From Streptomyces sp. NBC_00190 (GTDB lineage: Bacteria > Actinomycetota > Actinomycetes > Streptomycetales > Streptomycetaceae): a stretch of DNA of 64,000 nt. Position 1 is the first letter of the stretch. The number at the start of each line of letters is the position of its first letter. The DNA lies in the NCBI RefSeq assembly GCF_036203305.1, contig NZ_CP108131.1:6448001-6512000 (forward strand). The letters are read 5' to 3'. Position numbers and translations under genes: made by a program. The notes under the pieces were generated by a model, which saw nothing but the letters and a program-made list of their open reading frames with translations, had not been told where the DNA came from and ran no database searches. Positions 18,174-27,289 of the stretch are shown piece by piece.

Positions 18174-19421
18174 ATGACCGTAAGGCTCCAGCGAGCCCGC
18201 CCCGGCAGCCCCGAGCTCCAGGCGCTCGTCGACGAGCTCGCGGAGCGGCTCGGCCGGTCCGTCGCCGTCGACGACCCGCTGGTCCGCATGGTCTGCACGA
18301 GCCGCCACTTCGGCGACGAGGACCCGGTCCGCATCGGCACCCTGTTGCAGGGCCGCGCCGACAACGCGACCATCCGCTACGTCCTCGCCCAGGGCGTGAC
18401 CCAGTGGTCCCGAGCCGGATTCATCGATGGCCGTGACGATCTCGGACTGCTGCCCCGTTACGTCGTGCCCCTGCGCGAGCGCGGGCATCTCCACGGACTG
18501 CTCCTGGTGGTCGTGCCCGAGAAGACGCTCTCAGAGCACGAAACACGTGCCATCGCCCGGGCCGCGGACGCCATGGCCGCCCAGATGCACGGAGAGCACA
18601 TCGCCACCGACACCCGGAAGGCCGACGAGCGGGACCTCGTCCTCGAACTCGTCGGCACCGACGTCGCCGCCCGTACCACCGCACGGCGGCGAGGCAAGGA
18701 ACTCGGACTGCTCGGAGCAGCCGAGCACGTCCTGGTCACCGTCGTCCAGCTGAGCTGCGCGACGGAGCTCGTGCGGCAGTCCGAGGCGGCCCTGTGGGGG
18801 GCGCTGGAGGGGTTCCGGCAGACGCGTTCGGCCACGGGCCTCATCGCGATCGGCAAGGAGCGGGCGACACTGCTCCAGCTGCGCGACCGCCCACCCGGCC
18901 AGGACGAGGTCACCGCACAGTCCGCTCGCATCCTGGACGAACTCGGCACCTTCCTGGGCCCGTCGGCGGGCCCCGTGATCGGCGTCGGCGGCCGGCACCC
19001 CAGCCTGGACGACGCATGGACGTCGTACGAGCAGGCGCTCGTGGCGGCACGCGCGGCACGCCGACTGCCCACCCTGAACAGCGCCGGTGACTGGGAGCTG
19101 CTCGGGGAGCTCGCGGTGCTGCTCCAGCTCCCCGAGCACGCCCTGAACGCGTCTTTGGTCCCGAAGCCGCTCCATGCCCTGAGCGACACTCATGGCGGCG
19201 ACCGCCTGCGGGACACCCTGCGCTGTTTCCTCGAACACGCGGGATCGATTCCCCGGACCGCGGACACGCTGGGAATCCACCGCACCTCGCTCTACTACCG
19301 CCTGCGCCAGATTCAGGAGATCACCGGACTCGACCTCGACGACGGCGCCCACCGGCTCACTCTGCACCTCGGCCTCAGGATCGAGGAACTCCTCGCCCCG
19401 GGCGGCGACGGGGCCGTCTGA
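18174..19421 (+). CDS. PucR/CdaR-type helix-turn-helix regulator
   Basis: A 415-residue regulator. The N-terminal half has a GAF-like sensory portion (segment DPLVRMVCTSRHFGDEDPVR and the core LLPRYVVPLRERGHLHGLLL), the centre a GGDEF-like CdaR domain, and the C-terminus the PucR helix-turn-helix FLEHAGSIPRTADTLGIHRT followed by SLYYRLRQIQEITG. Members activate purine, sugar-acid or aromatic catabolism. The start at 18174 is chosen because AGAGGAACAG lies just before it. The 137-bp gap upstream would hold its promoter. It precedes a hydrolase and an AraC regulator on the same strand, and could control them. Confidence 0.88.
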   Translation: MTVRLQRARPGSPELQALVDELAERLGRSVAVDDPLVRMVCTSRHFGDEDPVRIGTLLQGRADNATIRYVLAQGVTQWSRAGFIDGRDDLGLLPRYVVPLRERGHLHGLLLVVVPEKTLSEHETRAIARAADAMAAQMHGEHIATDTRKADERDLVLELVGTDVAARTTARRRGKELGLLGAAEHVLVTVVQLSCATELVRQSEAALWGALEGFRQTRSATGLIAIGKERATLLQLRDRPPGQDEVTAQSARILDELGTFLGPSAGPVIGVGGRHPSLDDAWTSYEQALVAARAARRLPTLNSAGDWELLGELAVLLQLPEHALNASLVPKPLHALSDTHGGDRLRDTLRCFLEHAGSIPRTADTLGIHRTSLYYRLRQIQEITGLDLDDGAHRLTLHLGLRIEELLAPGGDGAV

Positions 19422-19428
19422 CCGCGGA

Positions 19429-19447
19429 CTCGCTTCGACAAAGCGAG
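19429..19447 (+). terminator. Short hairpin after the PucR-type gene
   Basis: CTCGCTT (19429-19435) and AAGCGAG (19441-19447) pair over 7 bp with a 5-base loop, 8 bases past the stop. It is weak but well placed. Confidence 0.35.
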
Positions 19448-19559
19448 GAGGATCCACGGCCCGATTCCTACAGCTCGCGGTGGTGCGGGCGACGGGCCCC
19501 ATTCGATGATGTTCGGGACGGGCGGGAGTGATGTACCGCCTCTGACCAGGGGAGAGGTC

Positions 19560-20411
19560 ATGAAGGAACTGATCACGACGGACGGCGCGCGGCTCGCGTA
19601 CCAGGACACCGGCGGCGAGGGCGTCCCACTGGTGATGCTGCACGGCTGGGGGCAGACGCAGGCGATGTTCCGCCACCAGATCGAGGGGTTGGCGCCCGGC
19701 CGTCGCGTCGTCACCGTCGACCTCCGCGGCCATGGGAAGTCCGGCAAGCCGCGTCACGGCTACCGCATCGCCCGGCTCTCCCGCGATGTGCTCGAACTCG
19801 TCGACCATCTCGGTCTTGACCGTTTCGACGCACTGGGCTGGTCCATGGGTGTCTCGGTGTGGTGGAGCTTCATCGACCAGTACGGGACCGGACGGATCCG
19901 GCGCTTCGTCGCCGTCGACCAGCCCGCGGCAGTCGCCGCCGTGCCCTGGATGACCGAGCGGGAACAGCGGGACTCCGGTGCCATCTTCGATGTGTCGGGG
20001 CTGTTGTACCTGGGTGCGGCCCTCGCGGGGCCGGAGGGCGACGCGGTCCGCGCCGACTTCGTGCGCGGCATGTTCTCCGGCGAGCCCGACCCCGAGGTAC
20101 TGGCCTTCGTCGGCGAGGAGATCCGGTCGACACCCGCCTACGCGGGCGTACCGCTGCTGTTCGACCACTGCGCGCAGGACTGGCGCGACGTGCTTCCCCT
20201 GATCGATGTGCCGACCCTGGTGATCGGCTGTGAGGGAAGTCATGTGCACCCCGATTCGCAGCGCTTCGTCGCCGAGCGGATTCCCGGCGCACGCCTGCAC
20301 GTCTTCGCCTCCGACGTGGCGAGCTCGCACTTCCCCTTCCTGGAGAACCCGCCGGCCTTCAACGCCGTGGTGGAGAAGTTCCTGGCCGAGGAGCCGGCGA
20401 ACGAGGTGTGA
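19560..20411 (+). CDS. Alpha/beta hydrolase
   Basis: A 283-residue hydrolase: VMLHGWGQTQAMFRHQIEGL, VDLRGHGKSGKPRHGYR, nucleophile elbow LGWSMGVSVWW (Ser about residue 94), and His in VASSHFPFLENPPAF. The pattern is that of cofactor-free haloperoxidase/lactonase-like esterases; the substrate is unknown. The ATG at 19560 is preferred over one at 19506 because AGGGGAGAGG sits right before it and the fold begins within ten residues. The next gene (AraC regulator) starts 41 bases after its stop. Confidence 0.88.
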   Translation: MKELITTDGARLAYQDTGGEGVPLVMLHGWGQTQAMFRHQIEGLAPGRRVVTVDLRGHGKSGKPRHGYRIARLSRDVLELVDHLGLDRFDALGWSMGVSVWWSFIDQYGTGRIRRFVAVDQPAAVAAVPWMTEREQRDSGAIFDVSGLLYLGAALAGPEGDAVRADFVRGMFSGEPDPEVLAFVGEEIRSTPAYAGVPLLFDHCAQDWRDVLPLIDVPTLVIGCEGSHVHPDSQRFVAERIPGARLHVFASDVASSHFPFLENPPAFNAVVEKFLAEEPANEV

Positions 20412-20452
20412 ATCCGCCCTCCGCCCGCCCGCACCTACGGCTAGGAGTCCCC

Positions 20453-21361
20453 ATGCCCCTCACACTGATGTCCCGTGCGCCCGAACGGGTGCCCCGGCAA
20501 GCGCCCGATCCGGCCCCGCCCTCCTCCCGCTCGGGGTGGCTGGTCCAGATGCTTTCCGAGATGCCGGAGACGAACGACCCGACCCACGTCTACCTCGGCG
20601 TCCATGTCCGCGGGCCCGTCACCGTCGTCCACGAGCGCGCCAAGACCCTGTTGGAACCCAACGACCTGATCTTCTGCGACCCGGCCCGACAGCACCTGCT
20701 GCGGTTCGGCGAGGACTGCCGGATGATCTTCTTCCGGGTGCCCCGCTGCTATCTGGGCGTCACGGAGCCGGAACTGAACCAGGTGCTCGGCGTACCCGTA
20801 CGCGGCGGGGAGGGGATCGGGGCGCTGGCGTCCGACTTCCTGACCGCGCTCGCCGCCGAGGCGGAGTTCCGACGGTCCACGATCGGGGACCGGCGTGCCC
20901 GGACGGCCGTACACCTCCTCTCCGTCCTGGTCATGGAGCTCCTCGAAGCGGACACGACGGACGAGGCCGACGACGCGTCCGGGGCCGTCAACGAGATGCT
21001 GTCCCGTATCCACGGCTACATCGAAGAGCATCTGATGGACCCGGACCTCTCACCGGAGTCGATCGCACGCGCCCACCACATCTCCGTCCGGTACCTGCAG
21101 AAGCTCTTCCAGAACGACGGCAGCACGGTGAGCCAATGGGTGCGGCGGCGCAGGCTCGAGTTCTGCCGGCTCGAACTGGGCCGCTCCAACCGGAGGATCA
21201 CCATGGCCGCGGTGGCACACCGCTGGGGCTTCAGCAGCCCCTCGCACTTCAGCCGCACGTTCCGCGGGGCCTACGGCATGAGCCCCAGCGAATGGCAGGC
21301 GCTGGCGACCTCGGCCTTCGCGACGACGACTGCCGGCGCCCAGGACGAGCGAAGGCGCTGA
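20453..21361 (+). CDS. AraC-family transcriptional regulator
   Basis: A 302-residue regulator. The N-terminal part is an AraC-binding-like (AraC_binding_2) cupin region: THVYLGVHVRGPVTVVHERA, LEPNDLIFCDPARQHLLRF. The C-terminal third is the double helix-turn-helix: LSPESIARAHHISVRYLQKL, then RITMAAVAHRWGFSSPSHFS with the closing FRGAYGMSPSEW. This layout is seen in regulators of aromatic and oxidative catabolism. CTAGGAG lies 6 bases before the ATG at 20453. It may control the esterase upstream or the hydrolase downstream. Confidence 0.9.
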   Translation: MPLTLMSRAPERVPRQAPDPAPPSSRSGWLVQMLSEMPETNDPTHVYLGVHVRGPVTVVHERAKTLLEPNDLIFCDPARQHLLRFGEDCRMIFFRVPRCYLGVTEPELNQVLGVPVRGGEGIGALASDFLTALAAEAEFRRSTIGDRRARTAVHLLSVLVMELLEADTTDEADDASGAVNEMLSRIHGYIEEHLMDPDLSPESIARAHHISVRYLQKLFQNDGSTVSQWVRRRRLEFCRLELGRSNRRITMAAVAHRWGFSSPSHFSRTFRGAYGMSPSEWQALATSAFATTTAGAQDERRR

Positions 21362-21531
21362 GACGCGTGTGCGCCGTCGTGTCAGCGCGGATGCACGCAC
21401 GTACAAGAGGTACCGCTAGCACGGCCCTACCGTGAGTAACCGTCGCACGGACCTCTTGCCGCATTCCGGGCCGCGCCCTGACCGTCGTGACGACGCCCCA
21501 CCCGTGGCCCGACACCGAGAAGAGAACTCGC

Positions 21532-22245
21532 ATGACCAACCCCACCGTCGTCCTCGTGCACGGTGCCTTCGCCGACGCGACAGGCTGGATAGGCGTCATC
21601 TCGGAACTGCGGAGCAGCGGTATCCCGGTGATCGCTCCGTCGAACCCGCTGCGGGGCCTGACGTCGGACGCCGCCTACCTCGCCTCCGTCCTGGCCCAGG
21701 TCGACGGCCCGGCCGTACTCGTCGGCCACTCGTACGGCGGTGCGCTGATCACCGTGGCCGGCGCCGCGGAGAACGTCGTGGGGCTCGTCTACGTGGCCGC
21801 CTACGTGCCCCACGAGGGCGAGAGCCTCGGCCAGCTCCAAGGGAGCTTCCCCGAGTCCCCGCTGACGGGCAGCCTGAAGGAGTGGACCTACCCGCTCCTC
21901 GACGGCGACTCCGGGGTCGAGGTCACCATCGAGGAGAAGGCCTTTCCCTCCGTGTTCGCGGCGGACGTGCCCGAGGACGTCGCCGGCGTCCTGGCAGCAG
22001 CCCAACGCCCGCTCGCCACGGCGGCCTTCACCGAGACCGTGTCCGCGGCGGCGTGGCGGACCAAACCGTCCTGGGCCCTGGTGGCCGGGGCGGACCGCAC
22101 GATCAGCCCCGAGGTCCAGCGCTTCGGCGCCGCACGGGCCGGCGCCGTCGTCGTCGAACTTCCGGACGCCTCCCACGCCGTCGTCCTCTCCGAGCCCACA
22201 CGGGTCGCCGACCTGATCAGGGACGCGGTACGGGCGACGAGCTGA
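21532..22245 (+). CDS. Cytosolic alpha/beta hydrolase (paralogue 3 of 3)
   Basis: A 237-residue hydrolase sharing the block VVLVHGAFADATGWIGVISE, GHSYGGALIT and a C-terminal DASHAVVL His with the genes at 640 and 5553. It has no signal peptide. The ATG at 21532 with AGAAGAGAA before it is preferred to the ATG at 21487, since it begins directly at the first strand as in paralogue 2. It follows the AraC gene after 170 bp, a region with the short palindrome-like GGTACCGCTAGCACGG that could be the operator. Confidence 0.85.
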   Translation: MTNPTVVLVHGAFADATGWIGVISELRSSGIPVIAPSNPLRGLTSDAAYLASVLAQVDGPAVLVGHSYGGALITVAGAAENVVGLVYVAAYVPHEGESLGQLQGSFPESPLTGSLKEWTYPLLDGDSGVEVTIEEKAFPSVFAADVPEDVAGVLAAAQRPLATAAFTETVSAAAWRTKPSWALVAGADRTISPEVQRFGAARAGAVVVELPDASHAVVLSEPTRVADLIRDAVRATS

Positions 22246-22375
22246 CCGACCGGCCTCCGCGACGACAGGAGCGGGTCCGGGCCGGTCGGGGTACCACCCC
22301 GCGCTCGGGCCGGGCCCGGCCCGAAACGGAGGATCTACCCACCTGGCCGTGGAGCGTCTGAAGTGAGGGTGTGGA

Positions 22376-22690
22376 TCAGACCTTCTCGATGGCCACACGG
22401 CTGTGAGAGGCGGTGAGCATTCCGATGTCTTCTCCATCGGACGTCAGGATCGTGACGCGGCCCGGCTGAGCCAGGGCTGTGGCGCAGAGCATCGCGTCGA
22501 TGGCGTACTCAATGGCCGTGCAGTCCGGCCGTGCGCAGCAGGGTAGGGGCGGACTGGGCGATGGCCCGGGTGACCGGTTCGACCCGCAGCCGGGACAGCG
22601 TCCACCTCAGGGCGGCGTCGTTGATCCGGGGGTGGATCACCTCGACGAGGACCGCGGCGGAGGTGATCACCGATACACGCCCCTGAGCCG
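22376..22690 (-). pseudogene. PIN-domain toxin remnant, N-terminally truncated and frameshifted
   Basis: On the - strand one frame reads VITSAAVLVEVIHPRINDAA and goes on to AGLHGH followed by a stop. The next frame continues EYAIDAMLCATALAQPGRVT, LTSDGEDIGML and ends IEKV stop. Together they give the second half of a VapC-like PIN nuclease with its conserved Glu (LVEV) and acidic residues (AIDA, TSDGED). One extra T in the CCATTGAG run (near base 22511) causes the shift, and the first strand with the initial catalytic Asp is missing. No antitoxin gene is seen beside it. It must be inactive. Confidence 0.7.
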
Positions 22691-22794
22691 GGCCCGTTCC
22701 CCCAGGGTGCCGACGGTGCGTGGGGGTGCGCACGAGGCCCGAGGGTGTCACACACAGCAGGGCGGAGCTACGTCGCGGCCCGTACTGAAGCCGG

Positions 22795-23487
22795 TCAGCC
22801 GACGAAGCCCGGGACCACCAGGCCGGACTCGTAGGCGATCACCACCGCATGGGTCCGGTTCTGCGCGCCGAGCTTGGTCAGCACATTCCCGACGTGCGTC
22901 TTGACCGTCTCCAGGCTCACCGTGAGGGACTCCGCGATCTCCGGATTGGAGAGCCCCGTGGCCATCAGGCGCAGCACCTCCTCCTCCCGGCCGGTGAGGG
23001 CGGCCCGCGGCAGGGCCTCTGCGGAGCCCAGCGGGCGGGGGGCGACCATGCGGCCCAGTGCGGCCGGGAAGAGTACAGCTTCGCCCGCCGCCACCACCCG
23101 GACCGCCTCGGCGATCTGGCGGACCGGGAGGCGCTTGAGGACGAAGCCGCTGGCGCCCGCACTGAGGGCGGCGGTGACGTAGCCGTCGTTCTCGAAGGTG
23201 GTGATCACCACGACCTTCGGCGGTTCGGCCGCTTCGGCAAGGAGCCGGCGGGTGGCCTCGATCCCGTTGAGACGCGGCATCCGGACGTCCATCAGGACCA
23301 CGTCCGGCCGCAGGCGCTGCGCCCGTTCGACCGCCTCGACGCCGTCGGCGGCCTCGCCGACCACCGTGATCCCCGGCTGTGCGGCGAGCAGCACGCGCAG
23401 GCCGCTGCGCGTCACCTCGTCGTCGTCGGCGATGAGGAGCGTGACGGCGGGTAGGGCCGTGCCTTCGCCCGCGTCGGATCCACTCAC
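22795..23487 (-). CDS. NarL/LuxR-family response regulator
   Basis: A 230-residue regulator. The receiver domain shows the acidic pocket LLIADDDEV, phospho-acceptor Asp67 in VVLMDVRMPRLNG, Thr in VVVITTFEND and Lys in GFVLKRLPV. The LuxR helix-turn-helix is LTGREEEVLRLMATGLSNPE followed by VKTHVGNVLTKL. The GTG start overlaps the stop of the sensor kinase by 4 bases (GTGA), so the two form one two-component system. The pair is transcribed away from the tandem serine hydrolases at 24868, the likely target. Confidence 0.92.
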   Translation of the reverse strand: MSGSDAGEGTALPAVTLLIADDDEVTRSGLRVLLAAQPGITVVGEAADGVEAVERAQRLRPDVVLMDVRMPRLNGIEATRRLLAEAAEPPKVVVITTFENDGYVTAALSAGASGFVLKRLPVRQIAEAVRVVAAGEAVLFPAALGRMVAPRPLGSAEALPRAALTGREEEVLRLMATGLSNPEIAESLTVSLETVKTHVGNVLTKLGAQNRTHAVVIAYESGLVVPGFVG

Positions 23488-24719
23488 GCCGACACCTGCA
23501 CCGGCAGCCGTACGGCCAGCCGCCAGTGCTGCGTCCCGTCCGGGCCGGCCTGGAACTCACCGTGCAGCAGCCGGACGCGCTCGGCCAGTCCGGGCAGACC
23601 GTGGCCGGAGGTAGGGAAGGCGCGTGTGCCCGTCCCCGCCCCGGTCCGGTTGACCACCGTGATATCCAGTCCGTCCGGCCCGGCCGCCACCCGGACCCCG
23701 ATCGGACCGCCAGCCCCGTGCCGCAGCGCGTTCGTCAGCCCCTCCTGGAGGATCCGGTACGCCGCCCGGGAGAGCGTCCCCTGGACCTGCGCCAGCTCGC
23801 CCGACAGCTCCGGTTCCACCACCGCCCCCGCGTGCCGCAGCCGGTCCAGCAGCTCGGGGAGGTCGGCCAGGGTCCGGGTCGGCGCCGTCCCGGACTGTTC
23901 CTCGCGCAGCACTCCGAGTACGTAGTCCAGGTCCTCCAGCGCGGCCCGCGTCGACTCCTCGATGCTGCGCATGGCGGCCCGCGCCGCCGCCGGGTCGGCG
24001 GAGAGCACCTCGCCCGCCACCGCCGCCTGGATGGTGGCCGCCGTCAGCGTGTGCCCGATCGAGTCGTGCAACTCGTGGGCCAGCCGGTTGCGTTCGGCCA
24101 GCAGCAGCTCCCGTTCGGCCGCCAGCGCGAGCCGCTCGGCCGCCGACGGCCCCAGCAGCCGTGGCGCCGACCATCGCAAGGCCTTCGACACCAGTACGCA
24201 GACGGCCACCGCCAGCAGGATGCACACGGCTGCCACCACCCAGCTCCACCCGCCCGACGTCCGGACGGACGTGCCAAACAGACTCACCCGCGCCTCGCCG
24301 CCGAGCCAGTTCCCCGGCAGGGAGAGGCCCATGACGAACAGCACCCCGCTCGCCAGCGCCCCCGTCCACCCGGCGGCCACGTGCAGCACCAGCCAGAGCG
24401 GGGTCCGCCAGCGGTCGAGGCCGAGGGAACCGGAGTTCCGCCGACCGGCCACCGGATCGGGCAGCGGCACCCGCAGCATCCGCCGGGCGGACGCGACCAG
24501 CGCCCGCCTTACGGGGCGCACCAGTCCGACCAGGCCGACCAGTACCGCCCAGACGAGCAGGACCAGGACGATCTGGGCGCTCTCGGGTGCGGATCGCCAC
24601 GACAACGCCGGCAACAGGGCGAGAGGCAGCAGCGGAAGGCTCGCCAACGCGCCGCAGTAGGCGAACAGCGCACCCGAATACGTGGAGCCGCGCAGCAGCG
24701 GCCGGATTCCCCTGATCAT
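23484..24719 (-). CDS. DesK/NarX-type membrane sensor histidine kinase
   Basis: A 411-residue kinase. About four or five hydrophobic helices fill the first 180 residues (for example LPLLPLALLPAL, VLVLLVWAVLVGLVGLV, WVVAAVCILLAVAVCVLV). The HisKA_3 dimerisation helix holds LAHELHDSIGHTLTA with phospho-acceptor His218. The ATPase domain has the N box EGLTNALRHGAG and the G box SGHGLPGLAERV. I take the ATG at 24719 as start because it opens directly into the first membrane segment; an ATG at 24869 would add 50 low-complexity residues and overlap the divergent hydrolase start. Its stop overlaps the response regulator start. Confidence 0.88.
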   Translation of the reverse strand: MIRGIRPLLRGSTYSGALFAYCGALASLPLLPLALLPALSWRSAPESAQIVLVLLVWAVLVGLVGLVRPVRRALVASARRMLRVPLPDPVAGRRNSGSLGLDRWRTPLWLVLHVAAGWTGALASGVLFVMGLSLPGNWLGGEARVSLFGTSVRTSGGWSWVVAAVCILLAVAVCVLVSKALRWSAPRLLGPSAAERLALAAERELLLAERNRLAHELHDSIGHTLTAATIQAAVAGEVLSADPAAARAAMRSIEESTRAALEDLDYVLGVLREEQSGTAPTRTLADLPELLDRLRHAGAVVEPELSGELAQVQGTLSRAAYRILQEGLTNALRHGAGGPIGVRVAAGPDGLDITVVNRTGAGTGTRAFPTSGHGLPGLAERVRLLHGEFQAGPDGTQHWRLAVRLPVQVSA

Positions 24720-24867
24720 GATCGCCAGTATCGCCGGGCAGCCCACCAGCAGCCTCCCCCGATCGGGGGAGCGATATCTCCCGTCTTCCCGCGATGCGGT
24801 CAAAGGGTCCTGGAATCCAGGATCGTGCTCCGACACCCCGACCAAACGATTCCCCAGGAGTTGACTC
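24720..24867. promoter_or_regulatory. Divergent promoter region, with 26-bp leader shared by two hydrolase genes
   Basis: This gap lies between the kinase start (left) and the first serine hydrolase (right). Bases 24842-24867, just before the ATG, read CCAAACGATTCC-14 bases-with GGAG and end GTTGACTC. Bases 26060-26085 before the second hydrolase are the same except for two positions. The conserved leader contains the ribosome site (AGGAG or GGGAG, 8 bases before ATG). Confidence 0.5.
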
Positions 24868-26016
24868 ATGCGTGCTCAGACCCGCCAGCAGAGTGGCAGG
24901 CGACGACGGGCCCTGCCCGCCGCATCCGCGATGGCCATCGCCGTCATGACCCTGGGCGCCCTCACCTCGCCCGCCACCGCCTCTGCCGCCAGGCCGGACG
25001 CCGTCCAGCAGACCCTGAACGCCCTGGTGCGCGACGACGGTATGCCCGCCGTCCTGGCGAGCGTCCAGGACCGCAGCGGCCGTACGCGCACCTACACCGC
25101 AGGAGTCGGCGACCTGGCCACCGGCTCGAAGGTCCCCAAGGACGGCCAGGTACGGATCGGCAGCAACACCAAGGCGTTCACGGCGGTCGTGGTCCTGCAA
25201 CTGGTCGGGGAAGGGAAGATCGGCCTCGATACCTCCGTCGACACCTACCTGCCCGGCCTCGTCCGCGGGGAGGGGATCGACGGCCGCCACATCACCGTCC
25301 GCCAGCTCCTCCAGCACACCAGCGGACTCCCCGAGTACGGCATCCACGTCGATGACGACGAGATCAGGAACCGGTACTTCGAGCCGCGTGAGCTGCTCGA
25401 CATCGCCCTCCGCTACAAGGCCGACGCGGCTCCGGGGACAACATGGGGGTACAGCAACACCAATTACATCCTGGCCGGTCTGATCGTCCAGAAGGTCACC
25501 GGCCGCCCCCTGGCCGAACAGATCGACCGGCGCATCATCAAGCGCATCGGGCTGCGCCACACCTACTTCCCCGCGCCCGGTGAGATGACCATCCGAGAGC
25601 CGCACCCCCAGGGCTACCACCGCAACCCGGCGGACGGACCGCTGCGCGACTTCACGGAGATGGACCCCTCCGTAGGCTGGGCGGCAGGCCAGTTGATCTC
25701 CACCAACTCCGACCTCAACCGCTTCTTCGCGGCACTCCTCGCCGGGCGCCTCCTCCCGGCGGCCCAGCTCGCCGAGATGCGCACGACCGTACCCGCCGGA
25801 ACCTCCGGCCTCCGCTACGGGCTGGGGCTCACGAGCAGGCCGCTGTCGTGCGGCGGCGTCTACTGGGGCCACGGCGGCGACATCGCGGGGTACGAGACCC
25901 GGGGCGGTGTCACCGAAGACGGCCGCGCCGCCAGCGTCGCGGTCACCAACATCCCGACGGACGAGGCGGCCACGCAGCACGTGAAGGACGCCGTGGACAG
26001 GGCCTTGTGCGGATGA
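24868..26016 (+). CDS. Secreted serine hydrolase, class C beta-lactamase / DD-carboxypeptidase fold (copy 1)
   Basis: A 382-residue exported enzyme. The signal peptide runs from MRAQTRQ through AMAIAVMTLGALTS to about residue 40 (ATASA). The active site follows the penicillin-binding pattern: SNTK (Ser99, Lys102) in RIGSNTKAFTAVVV, the Tyr motif YSNTNYILAG, and HGG near the C-terminus (YWGHGGDIAGYETRGG). Such proteins are R61-like DD-carboxypeptidases, esterases or D-aminopeptidases. The neighbour at 26086 is a near twin, so this is a tandem duplication. Control by the divergent two-component system is likely by position. Confidence 0.9.
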   Translation: MRAQTRQQSGRRRRALPAASAMAIAVMTLGALTSPATASAARPDAVQQTLNALVRDDGMPAVLASVQDRSGRTRTYTAGVGDLATGSKVPKDGQVRIGSNTKAFTAVVVLQLVGEGKIGLDTSVDTYLPGLVRGEGIDGRHITVRQLLQHTSGLPEYGIHVDDDEIRNRYFEPRELLDIALRYKADAAPGTTWGYSNTNYILAGLIVQKVTGRPLAEQIDRRIIKRIGLRHTYFPAPGEMTIREPHPQGYHRNPADGPLRDFTEMDPSVGWAAGQLISTNSDLNRFFAALLAGRLLPAAQLAEMRTTVPAGTSGLRYGLGLTSRPLSCGGVYWGHGGDIAGYETRGGVTEDGRAASVAVTNIPTDEAATQHVKDAVDRALCG

Positions 26017-26059
26017 ATCAGGCACTCGGCAGCCAGCGGCCGGGCGACCCGAACAACAG

Positions 26060-26085
26060 CCAAACGATTCCACGGGAGTTGACTC
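26060..26085 (+). repeat. Duplicated 26-bp leader before the second serine hydrolase
   Basis: It matches bases 24842-24867 at 24 of 26 positions, including the ribosome site, and the match runs on into the coding sequence (ATGCGTGC.CAGACC). The unit duplicated therefore included the translation start signals. Confidence 0.75.
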
Positions 26086-27264
26086 ATGCGTGCGCAGACC
26101 CGGCAGGGCCTTCGTTCCTCAACCCGCCAGCAGGGCGGCAGGCAGCGCCGAGCCCTGCCCGCCGCATCCGCGATGGCCATCGCCGTCATGACCCTGGGGG
26201 CCCTCACCTCGCCCGCCACCGCCACCGCCTCTGCCGCCAGGCCGGACGGCGTCCAGCAGACCCTGAACGCGCTGGTGCGCGACGACGGTATGCCCGCCGT
26301 GCTGGAGAGCGTCCAGGACCGCAGCGGCCGTACGCGCACCTACACCGCGGGGGTCGGCAACCTGGCCACCGGCGAACCGGTACCCGCCGACGGCCAGGTA
26401 CGGATCGGCAGCAACACCAAGACCTTCGTCGCGGTCGTCGTCCTCCAGCTGGTCGCCGAGCGGCGGGTGGACCTGGACGCCGCCATCGACACCTACCTGC
26501 CCGGCCTCGTCCGCGGGGAGGGGATCGACGGCCGCCACATCACCGTCCGCCAGCTCCTCCAGCAGACCAGCGGACTCCCCAACTACAGCAACTACCTCGG
26601 GGACGACGTCCGGTACTACGCCCCCCGCGAACTGCTCGGCACAGCCCTCCAGCACCCGGCCGACTTCGCCCCCGGGACGAGTTGGAAGTACAGCAACACC
26701 AACTACGTGCTCGCCGGCCTGATCGTCCAGAAGGTCACCGGCCGCCCCCTCGCCGAGGAGATCGACCGGCGCATCATCAAGCGCATCGGGCTGCGCCACA
26801 CCTACTTCCCCGCCCCCGGTGACGCGAGCATCCGGGAGCCCCACCCCCACGGCTACTACAGGGAATCGGCGGACGCGCCGCTGCGCGACATCACGGAGAT
26901 CGACCCCTCCTGGGGCTGGGCGGCAGGCCAGATGGTCTCCACCGGCTCCGACCTCAACCGCTTCTTCAGCGCACTCCTGGCGGGCCATCTCCTGCCCTCG
27001 GCCCAGCTCGCCCAGATGCGCTCCACCGTCCCCGCCGAAGCGACCTTCGGCCCCGGCGCCCGCTACGGACTTGGACTCGTCAGCAGGCCGCTGCCGTGCG
27101 GCAGCCTCTCCTGGGGCCACGGCGGCAGCTTCCCGGGGTACGAGACCCGGGGCGGCGCCACCGACGACGGCCGTGCCACCAACGTCGCGGTCACCATGCA
27201 GCTCACCGACGAGGCGGCCCGGAGGAGTCTCGAACGCGCCGTGGACACCGCCCTGTGCCGTTGA
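26086..27264 (+). CDS. Secreted serine hydrolase, class C beta-lactamase / DD-carboxypeptidase fold (copy 2)
   Basis: A 392-residue paralogue of the gene at 24868, with the same signal peptide core AMAIAVMTLGALTS, SNTK catalytic box in RIGSNTKTFVAVVV, YSNTNYVLAG, and SWGHGGSFPGYETRGG. It has a small insertion after the first residues (GLRSSTRQ). Differences cluster around the active-site rim (NYSNYLGDD in place of EYGIHVDDDE), which suggests a shifted substrate range rather than a dead copy. A perfect 14-bp hairpin 25 bp past the stop ends the unit. Confidence 0.9.
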   Translation: MRAQTRQGLRSSTRQQGGRQRRALPAASAMAIAVMTLGALTSPATATASAARPDGVQQTLNALVRDDGMPAVLESVQDRSGRTRTYTAGVGNLATGEPVPADGQVRIGSNTKTFVAVVVLQLVAERRVDLDAAIDTYLPGLVRGEGIDGRHITVRQLLQQTSGLPNYSNYLGDDVRYYAPRELLGTALQHPADFAPGTSWKYSNTNYVLAGLIVQKVTGRPLAEEIDRRIIKRIGLRHTYFPAPGDASIREPHPHGYYRESADAPLRDITEIDPSWGWAAGQMVSTGSDLNRFFSALLAGHLLPSAQLAQMRSTVPAEATFGPGARYGLGLVSRPLPCGSLSWGHGGSFPGYETRGGATDDGRATNVAVTMQLTDEAARRSLERAVDTALCR

Positions 27265-27289
27265 ACCCCGGGGGCGTTCCGTGAAACGA

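Noticed and set aside
23557..26073. A - strand frame of more than 800 codons across the kinase and first serine hydrolase
   Set aside because: It is out of frame with the true kinase and antisense to the hydrolase; no domain is visible.
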